From: Aptenodytes patagonicus
Lineage: Eukaryota > Chordata > Aves > Sphenisciformes > Spheniscidae
DNA length: 64,000 nt
Assembly (NCBI RefSeq): GCF_965638725.1
Contig: NC_134951.1
Location: 42,982,746 to 43,046,745, forward strand
Direction: 5' to 3'
The notes under the pieces are model-generated. The model made no database searches and had not been told where the DNA came from. It was given only the letters and a program-made list of their open reading frames with translations. The position numbers and the translations under genes are program-made. Positions 10,784 through 24,690 of this stretch are shown here, in pieces (within the stretch, counting starts at the first letter, position 1; each line of letters begins with the position of its first letter).

Positions 10784-11097
10784 ATTTCCTTCCTTCCTTC
10801 CTTCCTTCCTTCCTTCCTTCCTTCCTTCCTTCCTTCCTTCCTTCCTTCCTTCCTTCCTTCCTTCCTTCCTTCCTTCCTTCCTTCCTTCCTTCCTTCCTTC
10901 CTTCCTTCCTTCCTTCCCCTTCTCTTGTCCATTTTTTTCTCTTCCTTTCTGCCTCTTTCTTTCTCTTTTTCTCTCTCTCCCCTTCCCTTTTCCCCTGCTC
11001 CTTTCTTTTCCTTTATTCCCCCCTTCCCCCTTTCCCCCTTTCCTCCCTTCCTGCACTCCTCTGTCCCTCCCTCCCTCCCTCCCTCCCTCGTTCCTTT
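10784..11097. repeat. (TTCC)n microsatellite with extended pyrimidine tract
   Basis: An essentially uninterrupted TTCC array of about 33 units spans 10784-10916. It continues as an almost pure pyrimidine stretch to about 11097 that includes a shorter (CCCT)n run near 11067-11088. The other strand reads (GGAA)n, the core of ETS-family binding sites. The Ser/Phe/Leu/Pro and Lys/Glu/Gly repeat frames through it are translation artefacts. Array length is likely to vary between individuals. Confidence 0.97.
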
Positions 11098-14000
11098 CAA
11101 AAACTGTTGACTCTGGTTAAAGGAGGCAGTTTTTTAAATTAAAATTGGCATAGGGAAAAGTACAATGTCCTGCCACCTCTCATCCTCAGTTCTGAGGATT
11201 CCAGGATTGTCAAAAAATAGTTTTTGAAAGCACAGAATTAGCTCAGAAGTTTGGGTCATCTCTCATAGATATCGGTGAAAAGTCAGGTCATGATGACTAA
11301 AACTGCTCCATAACAATAATCTCAAAGTAATAATCAAAGTCTAACTCTTTGCTTTGAAAACCGGGGCTGAGGTCCTGGGCTGTGTTTTGGGACGTGCATG
11401 CCGCTGGCTGCTGTCAGAGCGTGGGCGGTGGCAGAGGGTGCAGGACACAGCCAGCTGGAACCAGGCAGCATCTGCTACTCCCGCGGGGTCCGCAACGCCT
11501 CCTGGCTGCTGTTTGTCCTCAGGCCAGTGATGGACTTCACTCAAAAAAACAAAAGAAGGGGCTTGTTATCAGAGTCAGCATTAACGCAGGGGGAAGCACT
11601 TGAGGAAAGCAAGCCCTGAAGCTTGAGGCCGCTGAGGCCCCAGAGCTTGTGCGGGCAAAACCTTGTTGTTAATTAGATTTGAGTCCAAACTAGTTCCTGT
11701 TAACAGTGAAGCTACTGGAAGGTTGTGTTAAGCCTCGGTGGCTGGGAGGACCCCGGCTGCAGAGACAGGAGTAGGGTAGAGCCAGCACCAGCCTATGGCT
11801 GGACACTTTTTGTTGCCAGTGCCAAGGCCATGCCCACCAGCGTCTGGCCACCTGGGGGGCTGTAATCCACACAAGTGGCTTTAAAATCCACTTTGCCTGG
11901 GGAATAAGCTGCCTTGGCACTAACTCACACCCAGTTGTCCCCCACATGCTGCTCTTATGGCTGAGCTTTGCAGGCCACGGCGACAGACCAGGCATCCTCC
12001 CTCCTCAGGCTCTTCATCCCATGCTGAGGATGAGCCTGGGGAAGCCACGGGTTTTCTTGCACCGCTGTTTGGGGTCACGGGTATCACCTCCTCACCCCAA
12101 GAGTTCCTGCCGCCGGTCCAGGGGCATCACTGGCAGTGTCTGCAGGTTAACCTGTGTCTGCCAGAGAAATAGCACCTTTCTTGGTATTGCAGTGAGATAC
12201 CACGCTGCCCTGCATGCCCTGCTCTTAAGGGCTGGGGACAGGTCTCACCTACGTGCGATGAACTCTGTTTTGTGTGTTTGTGCTAGGTATGCCTTCTGCT
12301 TTGTCTTTCTATTTCTGATGGGTAGGTGTGCTCCTAGGGCTTTAGACATGGGCAACCACGGGGGACTAATGCCTTCTGGCTGGAGGGGAGCTGGCCGCGC
12401 CTCATTTCACCAGCCTACACGTCCCACTGCCCCATTGGGTGTGTTTCCCCAGATGAACCTCTCTGCACAGGAACTCTTGGAAACGACCCGTTGCTCAGAT
12501 CGTCATCTTGTGCCTCAGATGATCTCTTCGTGCAACAGGGCATGCCGAGAGCTTCAGGTAGCCAGCAGCCCTGGTGAGCTGGTGGGTGCAAAGAACTGTG
12601 GGGTGAGTTCATGAAGTTTTCCTCGTGCCTTTCATAGTCAACTCACAGGAGTTAATGCACTGTAGAAGATGGCAGCTGTGTTGGAGCAGCACCAAAGCGC
12701 TACATGGTTTAAATTCTGGTATGATAAACACTTGTCAGATAGCTGACACTAATCAATAAATGTCATCTAATAACAACAGACTGCCATCAGACATGAACTC
12801 TATCCATGAGACTTTCACCTTGGATTGACAAAAAAACCTTGTGAGATCGGCAGTTGGGCTTGTTACGTTTCTTGTGAACTACAGCTCTGAAATTCTTGGC
12901 TTACCTCTCTCTGCATGTCAAGGCAATTAATGTATTTTTTTTAAAATTTCAGATTGGGTCAGTCCACATAGACATAGAAACAAAAATGATGCCAATAGAG
13001 TCACATGGCAGGAAATAGAATGTTAACTTGATCCTGGCTGCGCTTTTTACGCTTAACGAGAAAATCAGGAAATAAGGAGAGTGTTGGATTTAATTTTGAA
13101 TTTCCTGGCCCCTTGCTGTTTGTTGTCTTGAAGATAACACCATCTAAACATACAGGGTCTTAAAAATTTAATTTCCTTTTTCTATTTCCTACTTCCTATT
13201 TCTCAGGCTTTCAGGCTTGTATTGTAGCTCCTCCTGAAGTAGAGACTTTTTATAATTCTGAGTGTGTTTTCTGATTCACACTGCATTTATATTCCTCTTG
13301 TTCCTTTCCACTTTTCTCCCAAGCGAAAGCTCTGCGTTTCCGTACACGGAGTCAGCCTGTGGTGCTAGAGGGAAGGCACAGAAAGGAGAATTTGTTACTG
13401 CCAGACCTTTTGTATTTTCCTTTTCACTCTTCTCCCCATGTCACTGAGGATGGCTGTTGTCCAACAGGGCACGTCAGCAGGCCTTACGTAGGGCATGTTT
13501 GATCTCAGTGCCCAATATGCTCTGCAAGAGCGAGAAATCCTCTTTCTAGAGGCCAAAAATAAACCCCATCTTATCATTACACCTTGAGACCAATAGGCAC
13601 AAGCACAGATGGTTTCCTGTGATGTGACTGAGCTCACCAGTGTCATTTCCAGCTGCTTCCACCTCAGCAGAGGAGGGACGTCTGTCAGGATTTTGGTCAC
13701 AGTTGTGTCCTTGCTGCCCTTGCTATCCGGGGGCTGGTGGCCACCCATGGGCCAGGGAGCTGACTTCCCATCTCCCAGTGGATTCTCTGCAAAGAAAGAC
13801 CAGCAAATTCAGAGGGATTCTGGCAAGGGACGTGGTCGCCTCATCAAGGGCTCTTTGAAGAGTTGGAGTTTACCCTTAAAATACAAGCATCCACAGATAG
13901 AAAAGTGTCTGCTGTCCTCACACATTTGTCTCATAGTTTGTGCTTTTTTGTGCTGACTCCTTCAGTGACCTAAACCTGCACAATGTTTCCCATCATTAGA

Positions 14001-17000
14001 TTTTTTATATGAGCCATTCTTTTTATCGATGCTAAAAGGGCATCACCTATTCTTTTAGTGTAGCCTGGCAAGCGGCACTCTGCAGAGAAGGAAATAAAGC
14101 CACATTTTCATAACAGAGGGTCTTCTGCTAATTCTAGCCAGGCACACTACTTCCCACTTAAAATTTAAAACAAATTAAAGTAAATGGCTTGGTATATGTG
14201 GAAATTATTTGCTAATAATGGGTAGGTATTCTTGTTTATTTTTTATGTGCATATAATTCCGGTAGCAATTAACATCATAATGAAATCTTTATATAGAATA
14301 ATTTTTTAAATGAAAACACAATTGTGAATATTATTTGCTGCTCCTAGCAAACCAAGCATAATTAGATCCAGTTTAATAATGTGCAAAACTATTAACATAT
14401 GAAGAATGTACTCTGAAAACATTCCTGTGATGACACAGGATCATCGGAAGAAGCGGAACTTACTTTTCCCAAGGTCCTGCAACACAGATGAGGCTGAGAT
14501 GCTGTTGCAGTTACATCATGCTGATCCTATTGGTGAGATACTCAGCTGTTTATTTGCAGAAAGCCTATGCACTGTGAACCTTTATTTGCCTTTTCTCGCC
14601 AGAGGATTTTACCCCTTGAGCAAGGGATGAAACCTCTTTCAAGTTTAGATTTCAGGAAACTCAAAACTCAATGAGAAATTAAGGTCTTGTTTGGTTTGGG
14701 GATTTTGCCATATTGTATCCATTGGTGACAGCCGCTGATGGGGCTTTGTCAGCGTTGTCCCCATACAGGCAAAGCTGCTATTTGCACTAGTGGAGATTAG
14801 CCAGCCCCCAAACAGGAGTAAATTGCACAAATGCAAATGGCAGCTTGCCGTGCCTTGCTGACTTGCATAAAGGGTTTTGCCAGTGTCAATATGTTGGCTC
14901 TGCAAGTGGAGCATTTCTCCAGGGCAACTAAAGGCTAGTGGCTAGCAGCTATTTGGATGCAACATATCACACCTAAAGCAGAGCAGTGGAGAGGACAGGC
15001 AAGCCATGAAACATGCTTTGGGGTGGCTTGATGGACACGTGGGCCAGGCGACTCACAGCCCACCAGCTTCCCTCCCAGAGTACGCAGAAGCCTCTGCAAA
15101 ACTTCTGGTAAGCCTATGCCCAAGATCTGAGCTTATAGCAAAGCTTTCATGACTTTTGTCCAGGTTTTTGTTTGATTTTTTTTTTAATGAAATAATCATC
15201 CTGTTCTGCTCAAACTCACACCGGGCAGACCAGGAAAGGACTGAGGTGGAAATCCTCTCTGGATGCCTTAAGAGCTTAGAGGCCATTAGAGGCACTTTAG
15301 CAGGCTTTGGCCAAGGTTAAATCCAGATGGGCTTTCTCTTGCTGACATCCATTTTGCCATGGCCTCACAATTATTTATACATCAGGACTCACATTTTCCA
15401 GTGTGGCTGTGTACAGCCGTTTTTACACACCTAATTAAGTCCAGAAATGTGTGTCATCTAGCCATGACAGAACCACCCAATAATCTTTAGCACTTATGTA
15501 CATATGAAATGGTGCATACAGCATCAAAGCTGTGTACACACATTAAATAATTCATCCTTATAATAACCACCGGAGGCGGGGTGGAGAGGCATTAGCTAAA
15601 TAGCTCATCCGCGTTCTTGCAGCAAGTCACTGGCAGAGTCAGGGTTAAGCACTGCAAGGGTTCGGTGCCGAGCTTTGTGCTTCATCTATTAGCTCTCACT
15701 TCTCTGCAGTGGATGTACGTAGCAGCTCATATGTTACTTGGAACATTTCCTACTCCAAGACATTCTCCTGTGGGAAGCAGCTACAAGTCCACATGAACAA
15801 AATATTCCATAAAAATAAACTAACGATCCCCGGGTTGGAGTTGCTGGTGCTGTCGAGGAGAGGCAACGCTACACAGATTAGCGATGCTGCTTGAGTTGCT
15901 CATGACGCTAACACCCACGAATGTGTTGTGACGCCGGGAGGCCACGCACCCACCTGCTCCAGCGGTGGGCAGGGGCACCCGGGTGCAGGAGCATTGGGGA
16001 GCGCGGTGCGCACAGAGGAGGGCTGGGTGCTGGGCAGTAGAGAAAAACCCAAACCAAGATGAGCGTGGCAGCCGTGTCAGTGGCTTTCTGCTCTGCTGTG
16101 CTCACGACCAAAGAGTATAGCCCTACCTTGGTCACCCTCCTACTCACTGTCGTGATCAAATTCAATCAGCTGTCACCAAAAATGACATAAAAAGCAACCC
16201 AAAATCCCTTTCATAACATGAGGGTTTTGAGACTAGTGGGGGGGCCCTTCCCCCTCCCTCAGCCTTCAGCCAAAGTGAGCAAACGGAGCACTACTGGAAA
16301 ACTGAATTTCTCTGCAGACATCCTGTAGCTTTATGATCAGGATGCATCCTCTTGCATGATATTATTTGCACGGTTCAGTTCTGTGTCACATGCATTGGCT
16401 TTTGTTTGTCTCTTCCCCTGAGCGGTGAGGTGTACGACACCTCTGAAAAAGCCCATCTGCAGAAGGCAGCTTTCCGAGGCTGGTAGAGACAGTATCGAAT
16501 GCTCTGGGAAAGAGCCAGCTCAGATGCAATAATAATTTGATGTTTCACTGGCTGAGGACAGTAACTCTTGCTATTCTGCTGGCAATTTGCAGGGATATGG
16601 TTCTCCACATCGCGCGTTTCTGACAGACACAGCTATTTTTCCAAGAAGCCTTTGGACTTCAAACATTACAAATGTGTTGCTGTTTTATTTTAATCTAGGT
16701 TGCCATTTGGTGTAGTTATCTTTCTGCTCAATACAAGTTTACTTGTGAAGTTTATATTGCCCCTTTGGGATGTTAGCACCGAGTCCACATAGTCTTTAAA
16801 AAGCCACTTTATCTTCAAAGAAAACACCCTAAAATTCCTGTACATATTCCAGAGCTCCGCACAACATACGAGAGGCTCTGGAGAGACCTAGATAACAGGG
16901 ACCATTTTCTATCTAGATATGTTTGGACATTCCTTTATAGAGCATGTGGAAATATATTCCATTTTCAAATAGATACACCCTCCTCCTGTAACATGAGTCA

Positions 17001-17510
17001 AGAGGAGAAAACCCACACAGTTGTTTTTGTTACTTAGGAACTTCCATGCCTGATTAATCAGTTTCTCTCCGCTGCTTCGAGGAACCTAATTGAACTTGTC
17101 ATTTTATTCCTCTGAAATGTACTCAGAGATTCAAAAAATTCTGGCATATCTAATATTTATTTTCCACACTGCAGTTGCCAAACGTACCTCCCTTGGGGAT
17201 AATATAGATTGGCTTCCATATTAGCTAAGATGATCCTGTACATTTTTTGGTCCTTGCCTATGAGGAATGGAGCATCTTCTGCTCTTTTGGTGCAGTTTGG
17301 CAGGAACTGAGCCCATTCCTATACCATGGGGTCTTCTGTATCAGCAGTGCACTTCCTTCTTTTGCTCCCACCATATCCTTCCCCTCCAGCATCTTCCAAT
17401 TACAGTATTCCTTCCATTACCATTAAATTTAATATAATCCATCAAGTAGTCCCAGAGGGGATATCTTTCACTTTGGATTTATCTGCTAATAGACACATGG
17501 TAGCAGATGA
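11098..17510. other. Intergenic, no gene recognised
   Basis: A long gene-free stretch. 11350-12620 is noticeably richer in G+C and has open frames up to 222 codons (11946-12614), but their composition and lack of recognisable domains or flanking splice signals argue against genes. The rest is AT-rich with only small ORFs. Confidence 0.55.
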
Positions 17511-17528
17511 TCTCTCTCTCTCTCTCTT
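17511..17528. repeat. (TC)n short microsatellite
   Basis: About eight TC dinucleotides in a row followed by a T run. Low complexity only. Confidence 0.9.
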
Positions 17529-17884
17529 TTCTGGGAGGTTATTAATTACTAACGCAATTTTATCGCAGAAACCTGACGGTCTCCAAACATAGTCTTGTAT
17601 CTTCCCATTTCATTTGAATTTCTCCAGTGTAAATTACTGCCTTACAATCCTGGTTTCTATAGGTGCTCATTGCATTCCAGAATAATTCATAAAAAATAGA
17701 AATAAATTATTTTATGGGTGTGTTTCTTCATCCTTAGCTCCCCATCCATCGTTTGATTCTATTCTCTTTGGCGCATTTACACACTCATTTTTCACAGGTT
17801 TATAAATGTTGTAGTGGGGGCCTTGGATCAAATTCTCAGCTATAGGCACAGGGCTCCCATCTAGATGAATAGCTTCTTAGGTTT

Positions 17885-18440
17885 AAGGCCAGGAAGAAAC
17901 ATTAGATCATCTATTCTTATTTCCTGTATATCACAGGCCATTACATTTCACACAATTACCCATGTATTGAACCTAATAGCTTCTTTGGCTAAAGTACATC
18001 TTCTAGAAAGGCATCCAGCCATGATTTGAAACTCTCCAGAGATAAGAATCCACTGCTTCCCTTGAGGATTTGTTCCAGTGGTTAATTACCCCCACTCTTA
18101 AAAATATATGCCTTATTTCCCAGTTTAATTTGTCTGGCTTCAGCTTCCAGCCACTGGCTCTTGTTACGCATTTTTCTGCTGGTTAAAGAGCCTTTTAGTA
18201 GCCAGTATTTCCTCCCATGGAAATACTTCACATGCTACAAGAGAGTCATCTTTCAGTCTTCTCTTTGATAAAAACCCAAATGTTACGAGCTAGGTGTCTC
18301 ACAGAAAAATGGATTCTCAAGCCATTAAATCATTTCTATGGCTTTTTCGGCACCTTTTCCAATTTTCCCTCACAAGAAATGACATTCATGTGTCTGGTTG
18401 TGATCTGCAGGAGGAAGCTCTGCTGCCTTCTCATCCGTCC
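17885..18440 (-). mobile_element. Ancient CR1-type LINE relic, antisense
   Basis: This is one of the best preserved old CR1 relics here, antisense on the plus strand. In order it shows AGATCATCTATTCTTATTTC (3' UTR end, about 17904), CACAGGCCATTACATTTCAC, GAAAGGCATCCAGCCATGAT, then the ORF2 C-terminal text GTTCCAGTGGTTAATTACCC (near 18072) and GGCTTCAGCTTCCAGCCACT (near 18137-18156). It ends with AGTCTTCTCTTTGATAAA (near 18255) and decays after that. On the minus strand an INHWN peptide corresponds to the HWKRLP segment of the young CR1 at 1023-1720. Frames are broken. Confidence 0.88.
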
Positions 18441-21400
18441 ATTTAGGATATAGTCCAGGTGCCCAAGACATGGTCATGCATAAACACAGCGCTTGGGTCC
18501 AGCCCTGGGAGGTGATGAGCTTTCTCGATTAGTTCAGCACAGCCTAAAAAATAAGTCTTGTCCTTCCCAGGACAAGGAGGCTCAGGACAGTAACATAGTC
18601 TTTATCCAGATGCATATCCTCCCTCCTGCCCTCCCAGCTCATTGTGAGATTGGCAAGAAGGGCCGTGCTGCCGTGTGTTCCTTTGGCCAAGTTGGCTGAA
18701 GAACCTGCTGCACCTGGCAGTGTGTCTCTCCAGGGGCCAGGTATGTATCAGGGACTCTCCTGGTCTCTGCTGCTCTCCTTCCAAAACAAACCTTCTGTAA
18801 CAGGGTACAAAGCGTGGGGTGATGGATGAGCAATCACACTGTGGTGTGGTAGATGGGGTTCCTGGGCATGGTCCATCGGGGATCCACCATGGAGAATCTC
18901 TTTTGGTTTTTTGTGTTGTGTTTTGCTTCCCCAAGAACTGGCAAGTTCTCTGCAAATAATGGTACTTCCAGAGTAGAGGCTCTTGAGTGGTCATTCCTGT
19001 CTGGTACTTGGGCAAGGGAGAAGCAGCTATTGAACAAGTGCACTGATGTACCTAGCCTGTCCAGGTCTAATGTTTATTTTCATTAGTGATAAGTAGCTGT
19101 GAGTGTCTCTGAATGTCTTTTCTAGATAACGAAAGCTTCACTTCAAAAAACAAACAACAAATAGCTTTAAGGAAGTTTTATGACTGAACTGGGAAGCACT
19201 GTTGTTTTTGCGGCTTGCGGACCCCAAGGAGAAGTGAGGACTGGAAGCACTTTGCATCAGGCTCAGGCTGCCTCAGTTCCATCTGTGTTCAATTAAATCC
19301 TGGCCAGCTAGCAATACCCATCATTGTGCCTGCTGCCGAACCTGGCGCTGCTGCTGCAAGAGGTTAGATGTGACTGGAGTCTAAGGTGAAGGGTAGATGA
19401 CTGAGGCAGCCATCCCTTGCCCATCTATTCAGACCAGGACCAGGGTGCCGCCCCAGAGCTCCTATTTAGGTGCATATAAACCTTCATGCTCCAGAATGGA
19501 GGTGCTAATTGTGGTTGCTAAAGATTTTAAATGCCTTTAGATATTAGATGCTGCCAATCCATGCTGAATTAATGAGGCTTAGGGTGCCTGAATTTGGCAT
19601 ATGGCGGGATTTAGATCTGCTTATGGCTCGTGGCAGTACAGGACAGGGAAGGCATCAGGCAGAGTTGCCTGTGCAGGGATGCATGGCCCCAGCCCTGTGC
19701 CTGTCCTTGCTGTGTGGTGTTTCATGGCGCTGTCTTCTAGCATGCATACAAGGATGGTGACTGGTGCCAGGCAGTTTCCTTCCACCTGTGCCAGCCAGCA
19801 TTGAGAAAGTGCTTCCACTCTGCTCTTCGAGCTTCGTTAGCAGGCTCCAAGCACACATCCCCAGCCAGGAAAACAAAGGCAGTAAATACATTCAGACTTT
19901 CAAAGCAAAGTTAGATACTGTGAGGAACACTGAAAAAGATTATGTTTGCAGGCTGCTGAAGGCAGCGGGGAAGGAAGAGGCAATGCTGAGTGCTCTGCAA
20001 GACCTGCCCCTGGCTGACAAGCCATCAGCCTCAAGGTTTGGTTTTTATCTTGGAGCCCCACCAGAGGGGTTGAGATGTGGTTTGCTGTGTCACTCCCAAG
20101 TCTCCCCTGGATCCCTGAGCTCATGGATGTATTTGAGAGAAAATATCTGTGTTAATGGATAGTCCTTAGATCTTGGTCTTCTGCAGACCTTGTGACCATG
20201 CTGTAAGTTCCTACGTTTGGGCATGTGGAGAGGGAAAGATGAGGCAGGGAAGAAGCTTTCTTTGATGTTGAAACATTTTATTTTTCAGGGAGGGGGGATA
20301 GCTATTTATTTACTTTTGATGGAGCCAGGGCAAACCATTTGTTTGATGGATTAGGCAGTTAGTTTTAATTCGTCAGGTTGCCTAGGGTACAGGACAGCAG
20401 GTTAGCTGGAGCAATTGTCTCTATACAAATGGAAAGAATAATGTCCTGAAAAGACAGCATTAAGGGGACTGCTCTCTCCTCTGCAGACCATTCCACAATA
20501 CTTACCCTTTAAATCCCAGTCAAGTCTCTTGAGGAGACCTGAGTTAGCAGTTAGAAGTACAGGCTTGTGTGGCCTTTTAGCTGCAGACTAAAGACCGCTC
20601 TAATAATGCAGCCTTTGACATATGCAATGCTGGCTTTTTCCCTCATAGGAATGGTTTGATAAAGGCTGTTTATTTTTTTTGTGCTGTTGCTAATACCTCA
20701 AGCCTCTATTATCATGAGTTGCCAGGTGTAACAGCAATATATGTAAAAACAGGCCATTAACTCAGTGACTTGCAAAGGAGAATAATATGAGTCTACTCCT
20801 CTTTGGCCAGAGAGCTTACACAGTACTGGTAACGTCTGGCTCATTTGGTCCCCAGTTTAGGTTAGGATGGCTTAAGGGTACACAAGGTACACACGTATGT
20901 TAGTGTGAGGAGACGTACAGTCTGGGCTGCCAGGGATGATGATGACTACCAGCTTCCCATGTGCATCTTTGCACCCCAGGGAAAATGTGGGACACTTTGC
21001 CCTCCTGTGAAAGGATATGGTTGCAATTACTTTTGTGGAGTAAACATATCTGCAGCTCAGCAGTGTGACTGACTGATGTATGACTGGCCTCTATCGCTCT
21101 GCTTGCAAATGTGGTAGAGCTTTTCTGATTTACAGCAGCTTCTCCTCCTGATTTATTTACCAATCCAGCCTCTAGAGGAGATTGATTTTTTTGATACAGA
21201 ACTAGACAGTCTCTTTTTTTTAACAATACAGGCCTGTAAAATCAAAGTTTGACTTGTTTTTTCTAAGAGTGAACATTTCCCAAGTGCTCATGTTGTCATT
21301 GGTAGGGATTCAAATAAAATTTGAGAAGCAAAAAGGCATCGAGTGCTCATGCTGCTGAAGAGGTAGTAGTGGTTGTCCTGCCTGAGTGCTGCGGGTGCAC

Positions 21401-24400
21401 ATGAGATGTAGTTTGCTTCCATGATTGCCCACCAATTGGTCAGCAGCTCCTTCTGCAAAGCATCTCCGTGCCTCTCTGCAGTGATGAGAAACTAACTGCT
21501 TCAATTCCCAGTAACTTACCACTTTGATTCCCAGTAGTCACAACACAGAAACAGATACAGCAGTACAGAGAGGGGCAACATGAGGCAGGCAGTGAGAGGA
21601 GTTTGCCCCAGAAGTGATGGGCACCTGCGCCAAGGGGTGCTCACACTGCAATATGAGAGCCACTGCAGCACCAAGCTCACCCTGCCTGCCCTGGGACTTT
21701 GTGTAGTGGTGCGGAGAGGCGTTCACCGTGGCATGCCCAGAGCAACGTGTGTCCGCAGCAAGTTGGCCATGTGGCTGGTAGCTGGAGGGATGACTTGCAT
21801 GTTCTGCCCATCTACCCGAGCACGGGCATTTCCAAAGACTCAACAGGTATCTTTCAAGAGAAGGAAAAGACAAAGGGAATTTTCCAACGCAATGGTTACT
21901 TTTGTTGTTGAAAAAAAAAAGAAGTGTATTCATGCCAGCAAAGTCACCAGCACTGAGAATGGGGAGAGTTTTCTTAGGTTTGGTGAGGACTTTGCCTTTG
22001 AAGGACACAGATGCAGCCCCTGCAGTTTTGGTGCTTCAATGGGCGCTGAAACTCAAGTTTCCCTCAGCGCTCCTGTTTGGAAATGCAGAACACTTTTAGA
22101 CTGTTCTGATAATGAACAACAAGATCCTGAAAGTCCCATTACATGCTTGGCACAGCAGGAACCTAATTTGATGGAGCTGTTGAGTTGCCCGTGTGACAAA
22201 TCCTGCGCCAGTTCCCAGCTCTGAAACCCAGGTCATGCAGTCTGGAAATGATCTGGCAGGCATAACATGCCCAAAAAAGAAAAAAAATAATGTTATTTTT
22301 TAGCTGGATCAGTTCAGCTGGATCTGACTTATCAGGCAGCCATGCAAGTGCTTGTGTTGACACTGTGGAGGAGGCAGCGCAGAGAGGAGAAGGAAGAAAC
22401 TGCCAGAGGGCAAAAGACCACAGAAAATGTACATCAGCCCATGTTCTCATGCTTTGCCATTGTTCACTTTCCTACAAGAAACACTTTCCTATTCATTCCC
22501 ACCTCCACACTCTGCTCTCTAGAAGGCAAGTGCCCTGTTCCTTTTTGAGACTTCAGTCTACACTTTCATATTCAGCAGAAGGATTGATGCCTCAGCAGGG
22601 GCCAGCTGACACAGCAGCTAAGATTAGATCCCAAACAACTATTTAAAAACCTTGTGTAATCAGCAAGAAAGGGCAAAGAGCAAAAGCATAAGAATAGAGT
22701 GGCACTGAGTTTGAAGGCCCCCTCTGTCCTTTCTTATGATAGCCAGTAGCTTCATCATGTCTGCAATAATAAAATAAAGCATCTGCAGGGCCCAGCAGTA
22801 TTTTGAATGGGATTAAAAAGAAATGAAATGATGGAGACTTTCACTTCACATCAGGGCTGAATGTCTTGAATGAGAGAACCCAAAAGGCCTCAGCTTAGAT
22901 ATCTGTTTAGGAGGTCAGCTGTCGGTCACTATAGGAGTGGTCCTTTCCAGCACCAGATGCAACCGCTGCCTGCATTGCCATTGCGGTTGAGTGAGACAAC
23001 TCAGTCTTTTAACTAAGCTAAACTAGATCCTCAGTTTTCCCAGGGAAAATGAGGTTAAATGGTTTACCTGCATACATCGCTTGCATAGAAAACTATTTGG
23101 GCTAAATGCCCAATTTGTAGGTGGATAATGTGGTCTTTTTTGAGTCTTTTATGACATTTTGCTGTTAAGCTACTCTTCCTGTAATCCATCTATAAGGACT
23201 GTAGACGTATGGGGCTTTTTATCATCTGCCCATAGCCACATTTTGATCAGCTCCAGGATCCTGAGTGAGGAACACTAAAGCTGAAAGTGGAGGCTTTTCT
23301 TAAAGAACAATTTGGAGTAAAAAAGCAGACGTTCAAGCTATGCACAGTCCACACTCGCGGCTGATGAAGCACAGGCAGGAAGAAGCCAGCTCCCTCTTCA
23401 AGTGCCTCACCATGGACACTAACCCTTGGGTGCAACAATTTTGGCCATATCCCTGCCAAGGAGCCCATCATCAGCTGCCAAGGTGGGAGCTGGGGGGGGT
23501 TTAAACCTGAACCTTTCCTCCCCCTGCAGCAGTGTCCACCCAGCACCTCCCAAGCTCTAAGGGGATGTAGGACATGCATGGGGAAGGAGCTGCACCCCGG
23601 AAGGCTTTGCTCTTTCCTCATCTCCTACCAGGCTTGCTATGAAGTGGCAAATCCTCTCTCTTCACCTCCTTGTCCAGATCAGTGTTTTGCAGTGCCTGGG
23701 CACCCTGGCTCCGCAGCTGCAGGCAGCTCAGCAAACCACTGGCCGCATGCGAAGAGACCGTCCCTCCCTCTGCCAGAGCTGTCAGGTTTTGCTAGTGCTA
23801 TAATAAGAATAAATAAAACCCCTCAAATAAATAGGAAAAGATAAGGAGGCAGATAACTGTAATTCTCATGACTGATAGTATTACTCAATTTAGACATTAA
23901 CATTCTAGCTAAAGCTTTAAACCTTGGATTTGCTGAGCATGCCTGTTATTAATTTTGCCTACTCAGACTGCATTGGTAGCAGGTTGGTGTATAATTTAAA
24001 AATGACTTTGAATTAGGTTACAAGTTAAGCATTGCAGAGACAATGGTTATATTTTTTCCCCAGGCTGCTGATGAAAGGCCTTACAGGATTTATTATTACC
24101 CTTGTGAAGGTTTGGGAGGAGTGTTTACTGGATGGATCCATAGCCTATGTAATTCCCCACGTTCCTCTATTAAAATGATACCCCTAATCCTTGTTCCTTA
24201 ACTAAGAAATGACACATAGCAGGTCCCCACCTCTGCATTATTATCCTTTCTTTTTAGAGTTTCAACCAGAGATGGTTATTCTTCACCCCTCTTGATGAGG
24301 TTTTTGCTCTCAGCCAGGTTACAGCAACGACCAAGCCCTGCCTTGGAGGACAGGGACACCGTGGGGGAGTCCCGAGAGATCCTCGCAGCATTACACACAC

Positions 24401-24642
24401 AGTAGCTCCGGAAACAGCCTGCCACAAATAAGAACTGGGGCATTTCCAGCTCCCTTCCTTTCTCCTTCTATTCAGCTCGGTGGAAAGTGGGATATCCCTG
24501 TGGTGCTGAGCCCTGGAGGGACTTTCAGTAAGATCCATGGGGAAAAAAAATAGCAATGGCAGGGCTTGATCCATCCAGTTATGGCTATAAATGGCAGAAG
24601 AGGTTTCCCCTTTGTGAAATCAGTGGCTGTGAAGTTGTTTCA

Positions 24643-24643
<1 letters not shown>
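18441..24643. other. Intergenic, no gene recognised
   Basis: A gene-free stretch with moderately GC-rich patches (about 18600-19000, 19550-20150, 21550-22250, 23300-23800) that yield overlapping ORFs up to 214 codons on both strands. None shows a recognisable domain, and the best frames sit opposite equally long antisense frames, as expected of composition. No RNA gene or clear transposon was seen. Confidence 0.55.

Positions 24644-24689
<46 letters not shown>
24644..24689. repeat. (ATT)n microsatellite
   Basis: About 15 perfect ATT units. The poly-Ile stretch in the frame crossing it is an artefact. Confidence 0.97.

Positions 24690-24690
<1 letters not shown>

Noticed and set aside
10690..11142. 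Ser/Phe/Leu/Pro repeat protein (and Lys/Glu/Gly repeat on the other strand)
   Set aside because: Direct translation of the TTCC microsatellite.
11946..12614. 222-codon frame in a GC-richer intergenic patch
   Set aside because: No recognisable domain, unusual amino-acid mix, no convincing splice or promoter context, overlapping open frames on both strands.
21580..22224. 214-codon frame on the plus strand
   Set aside because: Faces a 156-codon antisense frame (21538-22008), contains no known motif and has no gene context; treated as chance.
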